Source: Gemmatimonadaceae bacterium (GTDB taxonomy: Bacteria > Gemmatimonadota > Gemmatimonadetes > Gemmatimonadales > Gemmatimonadaceae). From it: a DNA stretch of 50,289 nt. Under the pieces are notes generated by a model that was given only the letters and a program-made list of their open reading frames with translations, had not been told where the DNA came from and did not search any database. Shown here piece after piece: positions 1 through 8,886 of the stretch (position 1 is the first letter of the stretch; each line of letters starts with the position of its first letter). The stretch is from positions 1 to 50,289 of the forward strand of contig JAICKA010000015.1 in assembly GCA_025928185.1 (NCBI GenBank), in the 5' to 3' direction. The translations under genes and the position numbers were made by a program.

Positions 1-345
1 CCGCGCCTCTCCGCCGTTCTCCGCCGTTCTTCGCGACCCCGTTCCTCTCCCTGAGACGTGGCCGAAGCCGCGCGACCGGGTGGCGCGAGAGTCTTTCGCG
101 CCAGAAAGAGTCGAACGGGGCTGCGGAGTTTGCGGATTATCGGATCGGGGAGTTGGCCGGGACGCCACCACCACAAAGACAACATTGTCTGTTGATGCGG
201 CGCGCGGAGCTCCACGCGCCGATCGGAGCGAATCCGCGCCTCGTTCGCCGGTTTCCGCCAGGTCCGCTTCCTCCAGTCAATCCAACCCGATTCGGCGCGC
301 AGGCATTGATTCGCGCGAGCCGCTCCAGCCCGCGCGTTGCTACAA
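1..345. other. Non-coding left edge, no gene recognised
   Basis: I see no convincing gene here; the open frames have no recognisable composition and run across one another. It holds two perfect copies of the 10-mer CCGCCGTTCT at 11-30, a short inverted repeat AGACAA-CA-TTGTCT at 177-190, and a longer one at 199-220 (GGCGCG/CGCGCC arms with an inner GGAG/CTCC). The last two lie 125-170 nt after the methyltransferase stop, so they could mark the transcript end of the minus-strand sugar operon, but neither has a clear T-tract. Confidence 0.4.
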
Positions 346-1158
346 CTACACGCCCCAATCCCTTCCTGTCGCCGAAAGCAACTCGGCGCGGCCGCGGCCC
401 TGCGGCCATGCCACCCGGTCGTGATCCGGCTCGCACAGGTAGATCTCGTGTGCCGGCTTGCCGGTGATGCGCATGCCCGACGAGCGCAGCATCGCTTCGA
501 CTGCGGCGTGGTTCGGCGCCCACCAGTTGGTTGGGTCGCCGGAGAACGCGTGCTCGATGAATGCCATCTTCGGCCAACCGGCCTCGGTGAATGCCTTGCG
601 ATCGTCGATGTCGCGATCGACGTCAGTGCCGTCGAACACTTCAGTGCCTGGCATCGTGAGCGTTTGAAACACCATCAGGCGACGCACGTGCTCGGCTACG
701 AGATCGAGCCCGAGCAGCGGATACCGCAGATGATAGAAGACGCCCATGAAGATCACGAGATCGTACGACTCGGTGATCTGCGCGAGATCGTAGATCTGCA
801 TCTGACGGAACTCCACGCGATGGCGGAGCTCGAACTCGCCGGCGGCCCATTCGGCTTGCTTCAGAAACAGCGGTTCCACGTCGATGCCGGTGACGTACGC
901 GCCGCGTTGCGCCAGCTCGAAGCTATAGAAGCCCGAGTTGCACCCGACGTCGAGCGCGGTCCAGCCCGTGAGATCCTGCGGAATGTGGCTGGCGATCGCT
1001 TCCCACTTGAACGCAGGAAAGTCGCCGAGCGCGTGGCCGGGGGCGGTCTGCGCGCCGTCCGGCAGGTGCAGGTTATGAAACCAGGGTCCGAGCCGCGCGA
1101 TTTCCTCGGCGCGCTCCTCCGATGGCGCCGACACACGGCGCTCGAGTAGTCTGGTCAT
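346..1158 (-). CDS. SAM-dependent methyltransferase (TIGR04290/CmoB-like)
   Basis: A 270-residue class I methyltransferase. Motif I is seen as ALDVGCNSGFYSFELA near residues 68-83, followed by an acidic residue after the second strand (TGIDVEP) and the FMGVFYHLRYPLLGLD block typical of the family related to tRNA mo5U34 methyltransferase and named TIGR04290 in protein family collections. Members of that group often sit in sugar and glycosyltransferase clusters rather than with tRNA genes, and that is the case here. It is the last gene of the nine-gene minus-strand run, starting 21 nt after the stop of the preceding glycosyltransferase. The likely role is O- or C-methylation of a sugar or of the final glycoconjugate; the substrate cannot be read from sequence. 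It is cytosolic, with no signal peptide or membrane segment. Confidence 0.8.
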   Translation of the reverse strand: MTRLLERRVSAPSEERAEEIARLGPWFHNLHLPDGAQTAPGHALGDFPAFKWEAIASHIPQDLTGWTALDVGCNSGFYSFELAQRGAYVTGIDVEPLFLKQAEWAAGEFELRHRVEFRQMQIYDLAQITESYDLVIFMGVFYHLRYPLLGLDLVAEHVRRLMVFQTLTMPGTEVFDGTDVDRDIDDRKAFTEAGWPKMAFIEHAFSGDPTNWWAPNHAAVEAMLRSSGMRITGKPAHEIYLCEPDHDRVAWPQGRGRAELLSATGRDWGV

Positions 1159-1179
1159 CCGATCTCCCTCAACACAATT

Positions 1180-2292
1180 TCATGCGACCGCGGTGCCGGT
1201 CCCGACACTGCGCACGTGCTGCTCCAGCTCGACCGCGCGATGGCTGGCGGTGTGCTCGGCCAGCACCCGTGTTCGCGCCCTGCGGCCGATGGCGATACGC
1301 TCATCGTCCGGGATCTCGCGGAGATACCGGAGGACGTCGTCAGTCGAATGAGCGATGAGAATCTCCTCATTCGGTGTGAACAGGTCGCTCAGGCCACGCC
1401 ACGCATCGCTGATGATCGGCGTGCCGCAGGCCGCGGCCTCGAACAGGCGAACGCTGGGCGAGTAGCCAGCCGCGATCATGTCGGCGCGGGTGACGTTCAA
1501 TGCGAAGCGCTGCGCGTTGTAGAACGCGCGATGCTCGCGTGGCGCGAGATGCGCCCGCCGGGCGACGTTGCGCGGCCAGTGCACGTCCTCCGGATATTGC
1601 GGACCGACGACGGCGAATCGGCCGCGGGACCAGCGGCGAGCCGGTTCGAGCAGCAGTCGCTCGAGCGTAGGTTGCCGATCGGCGCTGTACGTTCCCATGT
1701 AAGCGAGATCCCACTTTATCGTTCGCGTTTCCGGAAAGTACAGCTCGGGATCGAACGAGCAGTACAGCGGACGGGCGCACGGCGAGCCCAGCTCACGCTC
1801 GATGCGTTGCAGCGTCGGCCCGCCGGTGAACGATAGATACAGGTCGTACCGTCGAATCAGCTCCGGCGTGAGATATTCCACATCGCCAGTCGCGAGACGC
1901 GCCAGCGTGACCGGCGTGTCGATGTCGTAGAACGCCGTCACGCCGCTGGCGGTGCGCGTCACCCACTCGCCGATCGCGATACCGTCGGCCACATACGAAC
2001 CGACGACGACCAGATCGGCGGTGCGAATGGCCGATGCGAACCGACGGCGCAGCTCGCTGACGCTGCGATAGAGTGCGAGCTCGCAGTACGCGGGCTCCGG
2101 CAGATCGCGATTGTCGGCATACCAGGGAACATCGCGCTCGAGAAACAGCACGCGATGGCCGCGAGCTGCCAGCTCGCGCACGAGCCCGCGATAGGTCGTC
2201 GCGTGGCCATTGCCCCACGAGGACGTGATCGACAGACCGAGGATCACGATGTCCAGCCGAGTCGCTGGGGGCGCCGACGCGATCGCCGTCAC
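1180..2292 (-). CDS. CgeB-like glycosyltransferase (copy 3)
   Basis: A 370-residue GT-B-type glycosyltransferase. The N-terminal half begins with a hydrophobic strand and an SSWGNGHATTYRGLV loop. The C-terminal half has the SPSVRLFEAAACGTPIISD donor-site block of the CgeB/Glyco_trans_1_2 group, with the Glu-Ala-Ala-Cys-Gly core. I chose the GTG at 2292 because it makes a 4-nt GTGA overlap with the upstream gene and leaves a normal-length N-terminus. The frame stays open far upstream, but that part is read through the neighbour and does not look like protein. It is the third of three adjacent related transferases, so it probably adds one sugar to a shared product in the cytosol. Donor and acceptor are unknown. 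Confidence 0.8.
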   Translation of the reverse strand: MTAIASAPPATRLDIVILGLSITSSWGNGHATTYRGLVRELAARGHRVLFLERDVPWYADNRDLPEPAYCELALYRSVSELRRRFASAIRTADLVVVGSYVADGIAIGEWVTRTASGVTAFYDIDTPVTLARLATGDVEYLTPELIRRYDLYLSFTGGPTLQRIERELGSPCARPLYCSFDPELYFPETRTIKWDLAYMGTYSADRQPTLERLLLEPARRWSRGRFAVVGPQYPEDVHWPRNVARRAHLAPREHRAFYNAQRFALNVTRADMIAAGYSPSVRLFEAAACGTPIISDAWRGLSDLFTPNEEILIAHSTDDVLRYLREIPDDERIAIGRRARTRVLAEHTASHRAVELEQHVRSVGTGTAVA

Positions 2293-3440
2293 GCGAGGGC
2301 TTCCCGGCTCGACTGTGAGTCGGCGCTCGAGTGCATCGACACGTGCGTCGATACGCCGATGTCGCGTGCGCCGAATTCCGCTTCGATTTGCCGTGCGCGG
2401 TGTGCGTACGTGTGCTCGGCGACAATGCGGCGATACGCCGCATCGCCGATGGCCTGCGCACGCTCGGGCGTGAGCCCGTCGAGGTGTGCGGCGACGGCAT
2501 CGCCATTCGCGGCGACGAGCACTTCGCGATCCGGCTCGAGGAACAGCTCGATGCCGACCCACTCGTCGGTGATCAAGCAGGCGCCGGCACCAGCCGCCTC
2601 GAACACGCGTGTTGGCGGCGAAAAGCCGTAGCGCGCCATGCTCTCGCGATTGACGTTGAGCACCGCGCGCGGCGTACAGTTGAACGCGTTGTGTTCGTGC
2701 GTGTACACGTGGCCGATCGCCGACACATTCAACGGGATATGCTTGTCGGCCCAACCGCTGCCGCCAAGCAGGAACCTGCGGCGCGGCAAGCGCTCGGCGG
2801 CGCGAAGGAAGAATTCCTCGACACGCGTTTCGCGGTCGGGCAGCCGATTGCCGAGAAATCCGAGATCCGCCTCGAACCGCGGTTCCGGGAGCACCGGATG
2901 ATGCGTCGACGGATGGAGCGCATTGTAGATCGGGATGCACGCGCGTGCGCCGAGGGCTTCGTATGCACGCACCACCGGCTCGCCGCCGCCGTAGGTGAAC
3001 ACGAGATCGTAGCGGGGAATGAGCGGCAGAAAAGGATCGTCGGCGTTCTGCCCCACACGATCGAGCGTTGCCGGTGCGTCCACGTCCCAGAAGATGACGG
3101 CGGTATCTGCACGCTTGAGCCCGAGCACCTCGCGTTCGAGCAGCTCGTCAAACACGCCAACGCCGCTTGCCTTGACAATGACGTCGGCGCCGCGCGCGCG
3201 CTCGAGCGCCTGTGAGACGCCATCCGTGCCAACGCCCGCGTACACGACCACCTTCGCCCACGTCGGATCCTCGATGTCCCGATGCGCCTGGCGTTCATAG
3301 GCATCCGGCTCGTAGAAGGTCACGCGGTGACCGCGCTCGTGCAGCGCGCGAATGATTCCGCGGTAGTACGTAGCCGCGCCGTTCCAGTACGCCGAGACGA
3401 GACTCGAGCCGAAGAATGCGATATCCAGTCCGGAGCTCAT
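2289..3440 (-). CDS. CgeB-like glycosyltransferase (copy 2)
   Basis: A 383-residue relative of its two flanking genes. It opens with GLDIAFFGSSLVSAYWNGAA and an RGIIRALHERGHRVTFYEPD segment, the usual first Rossmann unit of CgeB-like transferases. It ends with a SPPTRVFEAAGAGACLITDE block, in which the donor-site Glu is kept but the usual Ala-Cys-Gly is Gly-Ala-Gly-Ala-Cys. The ATG at 3440 overlaps the stop of the upstream gene by 4 nt (ATGA), and its own stop overlaps the next start in the same way, so translation is probably coupled. Copy divergence from its neighbours is high, which suggests different sugar or acceptor specificity rather than recent duplication. Function beyond sugar transfer cannot be assigned. 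Confidence 0.8.
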   Translation of the reverse strand: MSSGLDIAFFGSSLVSAYWNGAATYYRGIIRALHERGHRVTFYEPDAYERQAHRDIEDPTWAKVVVYAGVGTDGVSQALERARGADVIVKASGVGVFDELLEREVLGLKRADTAVIFWDVDAPATLDRVGQNADDPFLPLIPRYDLVFTYGGGEPVVRAYEALGARACIPIYNALHPSTHHPVLPEPRFEADLGFLGNRLPDRETRVEEFFLRAAERLPRRRFLLGGSGWADKHIPLNVSAIGHVYTHEHNAFNCTPRAVLNVNRESMARYGFSPPTRVFEAAGAGACLITDEWVGIELFLEPDREVLVAANGDAVAAHLDGLTPERAQAIGDAAYRRIVAEHTYAHRARQIEAEFGARDIGVSTHVSMHSSADSQSSREALA

Positions 3441-4555
3441 ACGGATGCGGTGTCCTCGATGCGTGAAGGCGCGAGCTCGGCGACGATGCCGAGCAGCTCG
3501 TCGACTCGATGTGCGCAGGTGTGGCGCGTCTCGATCGTACGGCGGCCGTGCTCGGCCAATGAGCCGGCGAGTGCGGCGTCGTGCAGGACGTCCTGCAACA
3601 ATCGCTTCATTTCGGATCCGGTACGGGCGACGAGATAGTCCGTACCGGGCGAGAAGAGGTGCTCGGCGTCGTCCCACGGGGCGGAGATCAACGGGATGCC
3701 ACAGGCCAGCGCTTCGAACACACGAATGGTCGGAATGCCGGGGAGCGCGCGCGCGTACGGACGGCGAGGCACGTGCACCGTTGCCCCAAAGCGCGCGAAC
3801 GTCTCCGGCGCGCGATAGTTGGGCAGCCAGCCGGCGTACTCGATGCCGGCCGCGGCGAGCATCTCTCTCGCGTGATCGGGATAGCGAACGCCATGCACAC
3901 GGGCGCGCAGTGCGAGCTCCGCCACGGGATCGACGAGAAACTCGCGCAGCTCCGCCGCGCGCTCGTCGTCGCCCCAGTTGCCGATCCAGACAAGATCGCC
4001 ATCGCGCTCTGGAGCGGTGATCGGATGAAACACCTGCGTGTCCGCCGCTTCGTGCCAGACGTACGCCGACGCTGCCCAACCTTCCTTTATATAGATGTCG
4101 CGAATGGCCCGGCCGAACGCGAGCACGCCGTCGTAGTGCGTGAGATCGTAGCCGGACATGCTCGCCGACGCGGTGACCGCGCGATGATGCGTATCGTGGA
4201 ACAGCAATACGTACTCGCCATCGGAGGCACGGTGACGGCCAATGCGCGCGACCAGGTCGTGATCGTTCCATTCGTGCACGAGTACCAGATCTGCTCCATC
4301 GAGCGCATCGTCCAGATCGAGAGTGGCGAGATCGTAGACGGTGCTGCGCAGCGTGGGATACGCCCGTCGGTAGTCATCGAGCGCCTCGGCGCCGTGATCC
4401 GCGGCGAGGTTGGCGGCGCTCCATGCGTCGGCCGGCTCGTAGATGCACACGTCGTGACCGCGATGCACCAACTCGCTGGCCACGCCGCGCAGAAAGTGTG
4501 CGTTGCCGTGGTTCCAGTCCGACCGCAGCGAGTGATAGAACATCACGACGCGCAT
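3437..4555 (-). CDS. CgeB-like glycosyltransferase (copy 1)
   Basis: A 372-residue GT-B-type transferase. The start MRVVMFYHS at 4555 gives a clean first beta strand followed by SDWNHGNAHFLRGVASELV, matching the N-terminus of copies 2 and 3. The C-terminal donor block is GIPTIRVFEALACGIPLISA, with the conserved Glu and Ala-Cys-Gly. A VLVHEWNDHDLVARIG stretch near residue 100 is typical of this group. The gene overlaps the preceding GT4 gene by 13 nt and the next gene by 4 nt. It lacks a signal peptide and is likely cytosolic or peripheral at the inner membrane. Family membership is well supported; substrate is not known. Confidence 0.8.
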   Translation of the reverse strand: MRVVMFYHSLRSDWNHGNAHFLRGVASELVHRGHDVCIYEPADAWSAANLAADHGAEALDDYRRAYPTLRSTVYDLATLDLDDALDGADLVLVHEWNDHDLVARIGRHRASDGEYVLLFHDTHHRAVTASASMSGYDLTHYDGVLAFGRAIRDIYIKEGWAASAYVWHEAADTQVFHPITAPERDGDLVWIGNWGDDERAAELREFLVDPVAELALRARVHGVRYPDHAREMLAAAGIEYAGWLPNYRAPETFARFGATVHVPRRPYARALPGIPTIRVFEALACGIPLISAPWDDAEHLFSPGTDYLVARTGSEMKRLLQDVLHDAALAGSLAEHGRRTIETRHTCAHRVDELLGIVAELAPSRIEDTASV

Positions 4556-5643
4556 GCCGCGACCTCGCCGTTCATGTGAGCATGCCGCAACCGATTGTAC
4601 GCGGCCAGATACCGCTCGGCCATGAGCGCCGGCGTGAGCTCGAGTGCGCGCGTTCGCGCACGTGCCGCGAGTGCGCGACGCAGGCTGGAATCGTCGCACA
4701 TCCACTGCAGCGTGCGCGCGAGCTGGTCGTCGTCCATCGGATCGACGTACGCCGCCGCGTCCCCCCAGATCTCGCGCAGGCTCTCGATGCCGCCAAGCAC
4801 GAGCGTACACCCGGAGAGAGCCGCTTCGAGCACCGAGAGCCCGAACGGTTCGTAGCGGGCCGGAAACGCGTAGATGCTGGCGCGCCCGAGCCATTCCGCC
4901 AACTCGTTCGCCGGCAGAACGCCGAGCGCGTTCACGTGAGTGACATCGTGCTCGGCGCCGTCGGGCGAGCGCGTCGAGCCGGCGACGTACGCAGGCCAGG
5001 GCAGTGATTGGGCAACGCGGCAGAGCGCAGCGACGTTCTTTGCCTCATCCCACAGCCGACCGGCGGCGAAAATGAGTGATTCCTTATGGCCTGGGCGAAA
5101 GCGCGTACCGTCGCGGCCGTTGGGGATCACGTCGGTATCGGCGAACGCGCCGTAATGGCGAACCAGCGCCCGAAGCATCGCGTGCGAGGGCGCTCCCACG
5201 AGATCGGCGGAGGCGAGTCCGGCGCGTACGCGCGTCGTGTACTCGTCCCATTCCGCGGGCGGCGTTCTGCCGTACACACCCTGCCACCACGACTGCACGC
5301 ACGAGTGGCCGACGACGAGCACCGGTGCGGTCCACGACAACGCACCGTGGACGAATCCATTCAGGTGTACGATGTCCGGTCGCACGCGTTGCTCGAGCTG
5401 CAGCAGCCAGTCGCCGGCGCGGTCCACGTCGAGCCACGGATCTTCCATCCACTCGAGGCGGAAGGTGCTCTCGTGCAACTCGACGTTATCGAGCTCGGCC
5501 AACTCTCGGCGCTGATCGTCGCTGGGCGGTGCGCCCATGGTGGCGAGCGCCACCTCCACGCCATGCGGCGCGAGGGCGCGCGCCAACTCGAGCGCGTACA
5601 CCCATACGCCGCCGACCGTATCCGCGGTTGCGAGGATCCTCAT
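4543..5643 (-). CDS. GT4-family glycosyltransferase
   Basis: A 366-residue retaining glycosyltransferase of the GT4 type. The N-terminal domain begins MRILATADTVGGVWVYALEL, the glycine-rich acceptor loop. The middle has VGAPSHAMLRALVRHYG and IPNGRDGTRF, the usual linker with the Pro-Asn-Gly turn. The C-terminal domain carries FPARYEPFGLSVLEAALSGC, where the E-x7-E spacing (Glu of YEPFG and Glu of LEAAL) is the GT4 donor-binding signature. The ATG at 5643 overlaps the oxidoreductase stop by 4 nt. It differs clearly from the three CgeB-like transferases downstream and could act first in the assembly of the glycan. Donor nucleotide sugar is unknown, but the epimerases of the same operon may supply it. 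Confidence 0.87.
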   Translation of the reverse strand: MRILATADTVGGVWVYALELARALAPHGVEVALATMGAPPSDDQRRELAELDNVELHESTFRLEWMEDPWLDVDRAGDWLLQLEQRVRPDIVHLNGFVHGALSWTAPVLVVGHSCVQSWWQGVYGRTPPAEWDEYTTRVRAGLASADLVGAPSHAMLRALVRHYGAFADTDVIPNGRDGTRFRPGHKESLIFAAGRLWDEAKNVAALCRVAQSLPWPAYVAGSTRSPDGAEHDVTHVNALGVLPANELAEWLGRASIYAFPARYEPFGLSVLEAALSGCTLVLGGIESLREIWGDAAAYVDPMDDDQLARTLQWMCDDSSLRRALAARARTRALELTPALMAERYLAAYNRLRHAHMNGEVAACAS

Positions 5644-6719
5644 CGACCGTAGATCCGATCGAGTGCCGCGGCGACGTCCTCCAGATGTTCGATGGTGGAA
5701 TCGAACCGTTCACCGGCGGCGAGTCGGCGCGCCCAATCGACGGCCGCCCGACCGCCCCATTCATCAGGTGGATCGGCCAGTACCTCACGCGATGTGCCGC
5801 GATGCCTGGCCGCCGTGAAATCGTAGAACGAGCCGTTCACATTCGAGAAGGCCGCGCCGCCCGCGCTTCCATAGAATGATGCGCCGATCACGGCGTCCTG
5901 GCCGGCTGGCAGATTCCACGAGCACGTGAGTCGAATCGACGCGCCGTTCTCGACGTCCACGCGCGCCACGGCGTAGTCCTCGACCTGCGCATCGATCGAG
6001 GCGAGCGGCTTGCCCTTCGAATAGAGTCTGCTCGTTGCATCGACGACGCGTGGAAAACCCAGCGTCCAGAGTGCGAGGTCGACGAGATGGATGCCGAGGT
6101 CGATCACGCAGCCGCCGCCCGACAGCTTTGGATCGAAGAACCACGGCTTGTCTGGCCCGTATGCATTGTGAAAGACGAGATCCACCGCGTAGATCTCGCC
6201 CAGCTCACCGCTCGTCACGAGCTCGCGGATCTGTCGCATGCCCGTGGTGAATCGATACGACAGATCGACGGCGAGCAGTCGGTCCGCGGCTCGCGCCGCA
6301 TCGATCACGCGGCGCGTTTCGGCGGCCGTACGCGCCAACGGCTTCTGGCAGAACACGGCAATGCCTCGCTCGAGCGCGGCGATCGCCTGATCGGCGTGCA
6401 TCGCGCTCGGCGTGGCGATCACGAGCCCGTCGATGTCCTGATCGACGAACGCGTCCAGCTCGGGCGGAACGACTGCCGCTCCCGAGACGCACTGCGCCGC
6501 GGTCGTTGCGGCTTCGCCGCTGGGGTCGCCGATCGCCACGACATCCGCGGTCCCGCGCTCGGCGATGCGTTCCATGCGATGGCGGCCAATCCAGCCGACG
6601 CCGAGAAACCCGAGTCGCGGCCGACGAGCAACCGATGACTCGGCAGTCGCAGCAGGACGCGTCCGATGATTGCGCTCGCTCGACTCGCCAGTCGAGACCA
6701 CCTGGCTGATTGCCGTCAC
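5640..6719 (-). CDS. Gfo/Idh/MocA family oxidoreductase
   Basis: A 359-residue NAD(P)-dependent oxidoreductase. The Rossmann dinucleotide loop is LGFLGVGWIGRH near residues 36-47. The central lysine lies in CQKPLARTAAETRR, where the family usually has Glu-Lys-Pro; the Glu is replaced by Gln. The GGGCVIDLGIHLVDLALW segment holds the Asp and His of the usual DxGxH active-site region. The start is GTG at 6719, chosen for its GTGA overlap with the dehydrogenase stop; it leaves about 30 low-complexity residues before the Rossmann fold, so a shorter start is possible. Enzymes of this family oxidise or reduce sugars and sugar nucleotides, which fits an operon of epimerases and glycosyltransferases. 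The exact reaction is not known. Confidence 0.87.
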   Translation of the reverse strand: MTAISQVVSTGESSERNHRTRPAATAESSVARRPRLGFLGVGWIGRHRMERIAERGTADVVAIGDPSGEAATTAAQCVSGAAVVPPELDAFVDQDIDGLVIATPSAMHADQAIAALERGIAVFCQKPLARTAAETRRVIDAARAADRLLAVDLSYRFTTGMRQIRELVTSGELGEIYAVDLVFHNAYGPDKPWFFDPKLSGGGCVIDLGIHLVDLALWTLGFPRVVDATSRLYSKGKPLASIDAQVEDYAVARVDVENGASIRLTCSWNLPAGQDAVIGASFYGSAGGAAFSNVNGSFYDFTAARHRGTSREVLADPPDEWGGRAAVDWARRLAAGERFDSTIEHLEDVAAALDRIYGR

Positions 6720-7708
6720 GCGATCACCAGCGCTTTCATGAAGCCGTCGGGACGATCGCGGGTCGCCGCCATTGCGGAATCGACCTCGTCGAGTGGAAAG
6801 CGATGCGTGAACAGGGGCGACGGATCGAGCTCACCGCGCTCGATCGCGCCGACGGCCTCGCGAATGCCATCGACGTACACGCGCGCGTCGCGCTCGTGGG
6901 CGTTGATGACGTCGAGTCCGCGCCAGTTCCACAGGAACATGTTCACGTTGCGCGGACCGTCTTGATGGAAGCCGGCGATGATCAACCGGCCGCGTTCGCG
7001 CGTCAACTCGCCGGCAAGATCCAGCGGCCACTGCAACCCGACCGCTTCGATCACCCGATCGCAGCCGTGACCATCGGTGAGTGCTTTCACGTCCTCGATG
7101 ATTCTATAATGATCGTCCATGCGAATGACTTCGGCGGCGCCGAACTGGCGCGCAATCTCGAGCGAGAAGGGCCGCCGTGACACCGCAATCACGCGCGCTC
7201 CGAGATTGCTCGCCAACCTGGTGAGCAACGCCCCGAGGAAACCGATGCCGACGATCGCCACCGTCTGCCCCGGCTCGATATTGCTGCGCTTGAGAATGTT
7301 CATCGCGCATCCGAGCGGCTCGCCGGGCAGCGCGATTCCGTCGAGCGACGCCGGCAATGGTACGACGGCATCGGCCGCCGCGAGATCGTATTCGGCGAAT
7401 GCGCGGTACGTGAGCGCCGCGACGCGCTGGCCCGGCTCGAGGCCGGTCACGTCGGCGCCGACGGCGTCGATCACGCCCCAACCTTCATGACCCGGAGCAC
7501 CGGGCGGTTGAGGATACTCGAACCACTCGCGTCCTTCCCACATCGGCAAACTCGACGCGCACACGCCACTGCCCTCAAGCCGAATGCGGACCTCGTTCGG
7601 CCCAGGCTCGACGAGATCCGTCGATGCCGCGGCGAACTGACATGGAGCATTGAGCACCGCGGCGCGCATCGTACCGACCGCGTTGGTGGGAAGAGCGGGA
7701 GCACTCAC
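6716..7708 (-). CDS. Medium-chain alcohol/polyol dehydrogenase-like
   Basis: A 330-residue medium-chain dehydrogenase. The N-terminal GroES-like domain holds the Cys of GSGVCASSLPMWEG (near residue 50) and the GAPGHEGWG motif (His-Glu near 75), which normally bind the catalytic zinc. The cysteine-rich structural zinc loop is absent and the protein is shorter than typical zinc alcohol dehydrogenases. The cofactor fold shows VAIVGIGFLGALLTRLA. The GTG at 7708 overlaps the upstream epimerase stop by 4 nt. In context it probably oxidises or reduces a hydroxyl group on a sugar, polyol or aglycone made by this operon. Regulation presumably follows the operon. The family call is firm and the substrate open. 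Confidence 0.85.
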   Translation of the reverse strand: MSAPALPTNAVGTMRAAVLNAPCQFAAASTDLVEPGPNEVRIRLEGSGVCASSLPMWEGREWFEYPQPPGAPGHEGWGVIDAVGADVTGLEPGQRVAALTYRAFAEYDLAAADAVVPLPASLDGIALPGEPLGCAMNILKRSNIEPGQTVAIVGIGFLGALLTRLASNLGARVIAVSRRPFSLEIARQFGAAEVIRMDDHYRIIEDVKALTDGHGCDRVIEAVGLQWPLDLAGELTRERGRLIIAGFHQDGPRNVNMFLWNWRGLDVINAHERDARVYVDGIREAVGAIERGELDPSPLFTHRFPLDEVDSAMAATRDRPDGFMKALVIA

Positions 7709-8886
7709 TGCGCACCTCCAGGAGTCGAGAGTACCGTCGAATCGTCGGAAAGCGGATCGACCAGGACGTGCCGGCGACGTGTCGTCGAGCGCGTGCGCCC
7801 GACGTCGGTGCGGCTCTCCTTGAGCCAGTCGTACAGACGCCGCACGCCGTCTTCAACGGACACCGTCTGCCGCCAACCCGTGGCGGCGGAGAACTTCGCG
7901 GTATCCGAGACGTAGTAGCGCTGGTCGCCAGTGCGCCAATTCTGAAATGCCACTTCGGGACGCTGACCATGGAGGTCGGCGATCAGGTCGAGCAGCTCGA
8001 GCAGGCTGATCGTTCGGCTGGCGCCGCCGCCGATGTTGAACGCCTGACCGGCGATGGACGCGATGGTCTTCTGCGCACGGACGAACGCGTCCACCAGATC
8101 CTCGACGAAGAGAATGTCGCGCACCTGCTTGCCGTCGCCGTAGAGCACGAGCGGCTGTTCATCGATCGCGCGGATGAGAAAGTGCGCGACCCAGCCTTGA
8201 TCTTCAGTTCCGAACTGATGCGGACCGTAGATGCAGCTCATGCGAAACACCGCGGTTTTCAGACCGAACGAGCGCGCGTAGTCGAGCACGTACTGATCGG
8301 CTGTGCCCTTGGAGCATCCGTACGGACTATGGAAATCGAGACGGCGCGCTTCACTGATTCCGAGCGACGCGATCGCCTCGGACTGCGGCGTATATCGCGC
8401 CGCATTCTCGACCAGCGATACGTCGTCGAGACCGCCGTAGACCTTGTTCGTCGACGTGAAGACGAGCGGCGGCCGATAGTCGGCGGTGCGAATCGCCTCG
8501 AGCACGTTCAATGTGCCGCGCGCGTTGACGGTGAAGTCGTGGGCCGGATCGTCGAGACTCGTGGTAACGGCGACCTGCGCGGCGAAGTGGAAGACCTGTC
8601 CGGCACGCGCGACCACGCGGCGCACGGCTTCTGCGTCGCGCACGTCCCCGATGCACAGCTCGACGGCGTCGCCGTGGGTGTCGCGCAGCCAGCGCACGTT
8701 CTGCTCCACGCCCGAGCGCGACAGATTGTCGAAGAGAATGACGCGCCGGCCTTCACGCAGCAGCCGGTGCGCGAGGTTGCATCCGATGAAGCCGGCGCCG
8801 CCGGTGATGAGCACCGGTCGAGTGCGGCTGGCTACCTCCGGCTCGGCGACGACGCCGGCCGTGACGTCTCTGTCTCTCGAGATCAT
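7705..8886 (-). CDS. NAD-dependent sugar epimerase (CDP-paratose epimerase-like)
   Basis: A 393-residue extended short-chain dehydrogenase. The cofactor motif TGGAGFIGCNLAHRLL begins near residue 27, after a 25-residue N-terminal extension. The catalytic Tyr and Lys are in SPYGCSKGTADQYV, and VFHFAAQVAVTTSLDDP plus STNKVYGG resemble CDP-paratose/CDP-tyvelose 2-epimerases more than UDP-glucose 4-epimerases. The ATG at 8886 overlaps the previous stop by 4 nt; the frame continues upstream but without protein-like sequence. The C-terminal 30 residues are Arg/Thr/Ser-rich and probably disordered. It likely makes a nucleotide sugar for the downstream transferases. The exact epimer cannot be deduced. 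Confidence 0.86.
   Translation of the reverse strand: MISRDRDVTAGVVAEPEVASRTRPVLITGGAGFIGCNLAHRLLREGRRVILFDNLSRSGVEQNVRWLRDTHGDAVELCIGDVRDAEAVRRVVARAGQVFHFAAQVAVTTSLDDPAHDFTVNARGTLNVLEAIRTADYRPPLVFTSTNKVYGGLDDVSLVENAARYTPQSEAIASLGISEARRLDFHSPYGCSKGTADQYVLDYARSFGLKTAVFRMSCIYGPHQFGTEDQGWVAHFLIRAIDEQPLVLYGDGKQVRDILFVEDLVDAFVRAQKTIASIAGQAFNIGGGASRTISLLELLDLIADLHGQRPEVAFQNWRTGDQRYYVSDTAKFSAATGWRQTVSVEDGVRRLYDWLKESRTDVGRTRSTTRRRHVLVDPLSDDSTVLSTPGGAQ

Noticed and set aside
3441..4271. A long N-terminal extension of the second CgeB-like transferase (frame open to 4271)
   Set aside because: The extension is Arg-rich, overlaps the upstream transferase, and the ATG at 3440 makes a 4-nt overlap and begins a normal transferase N-terminus.
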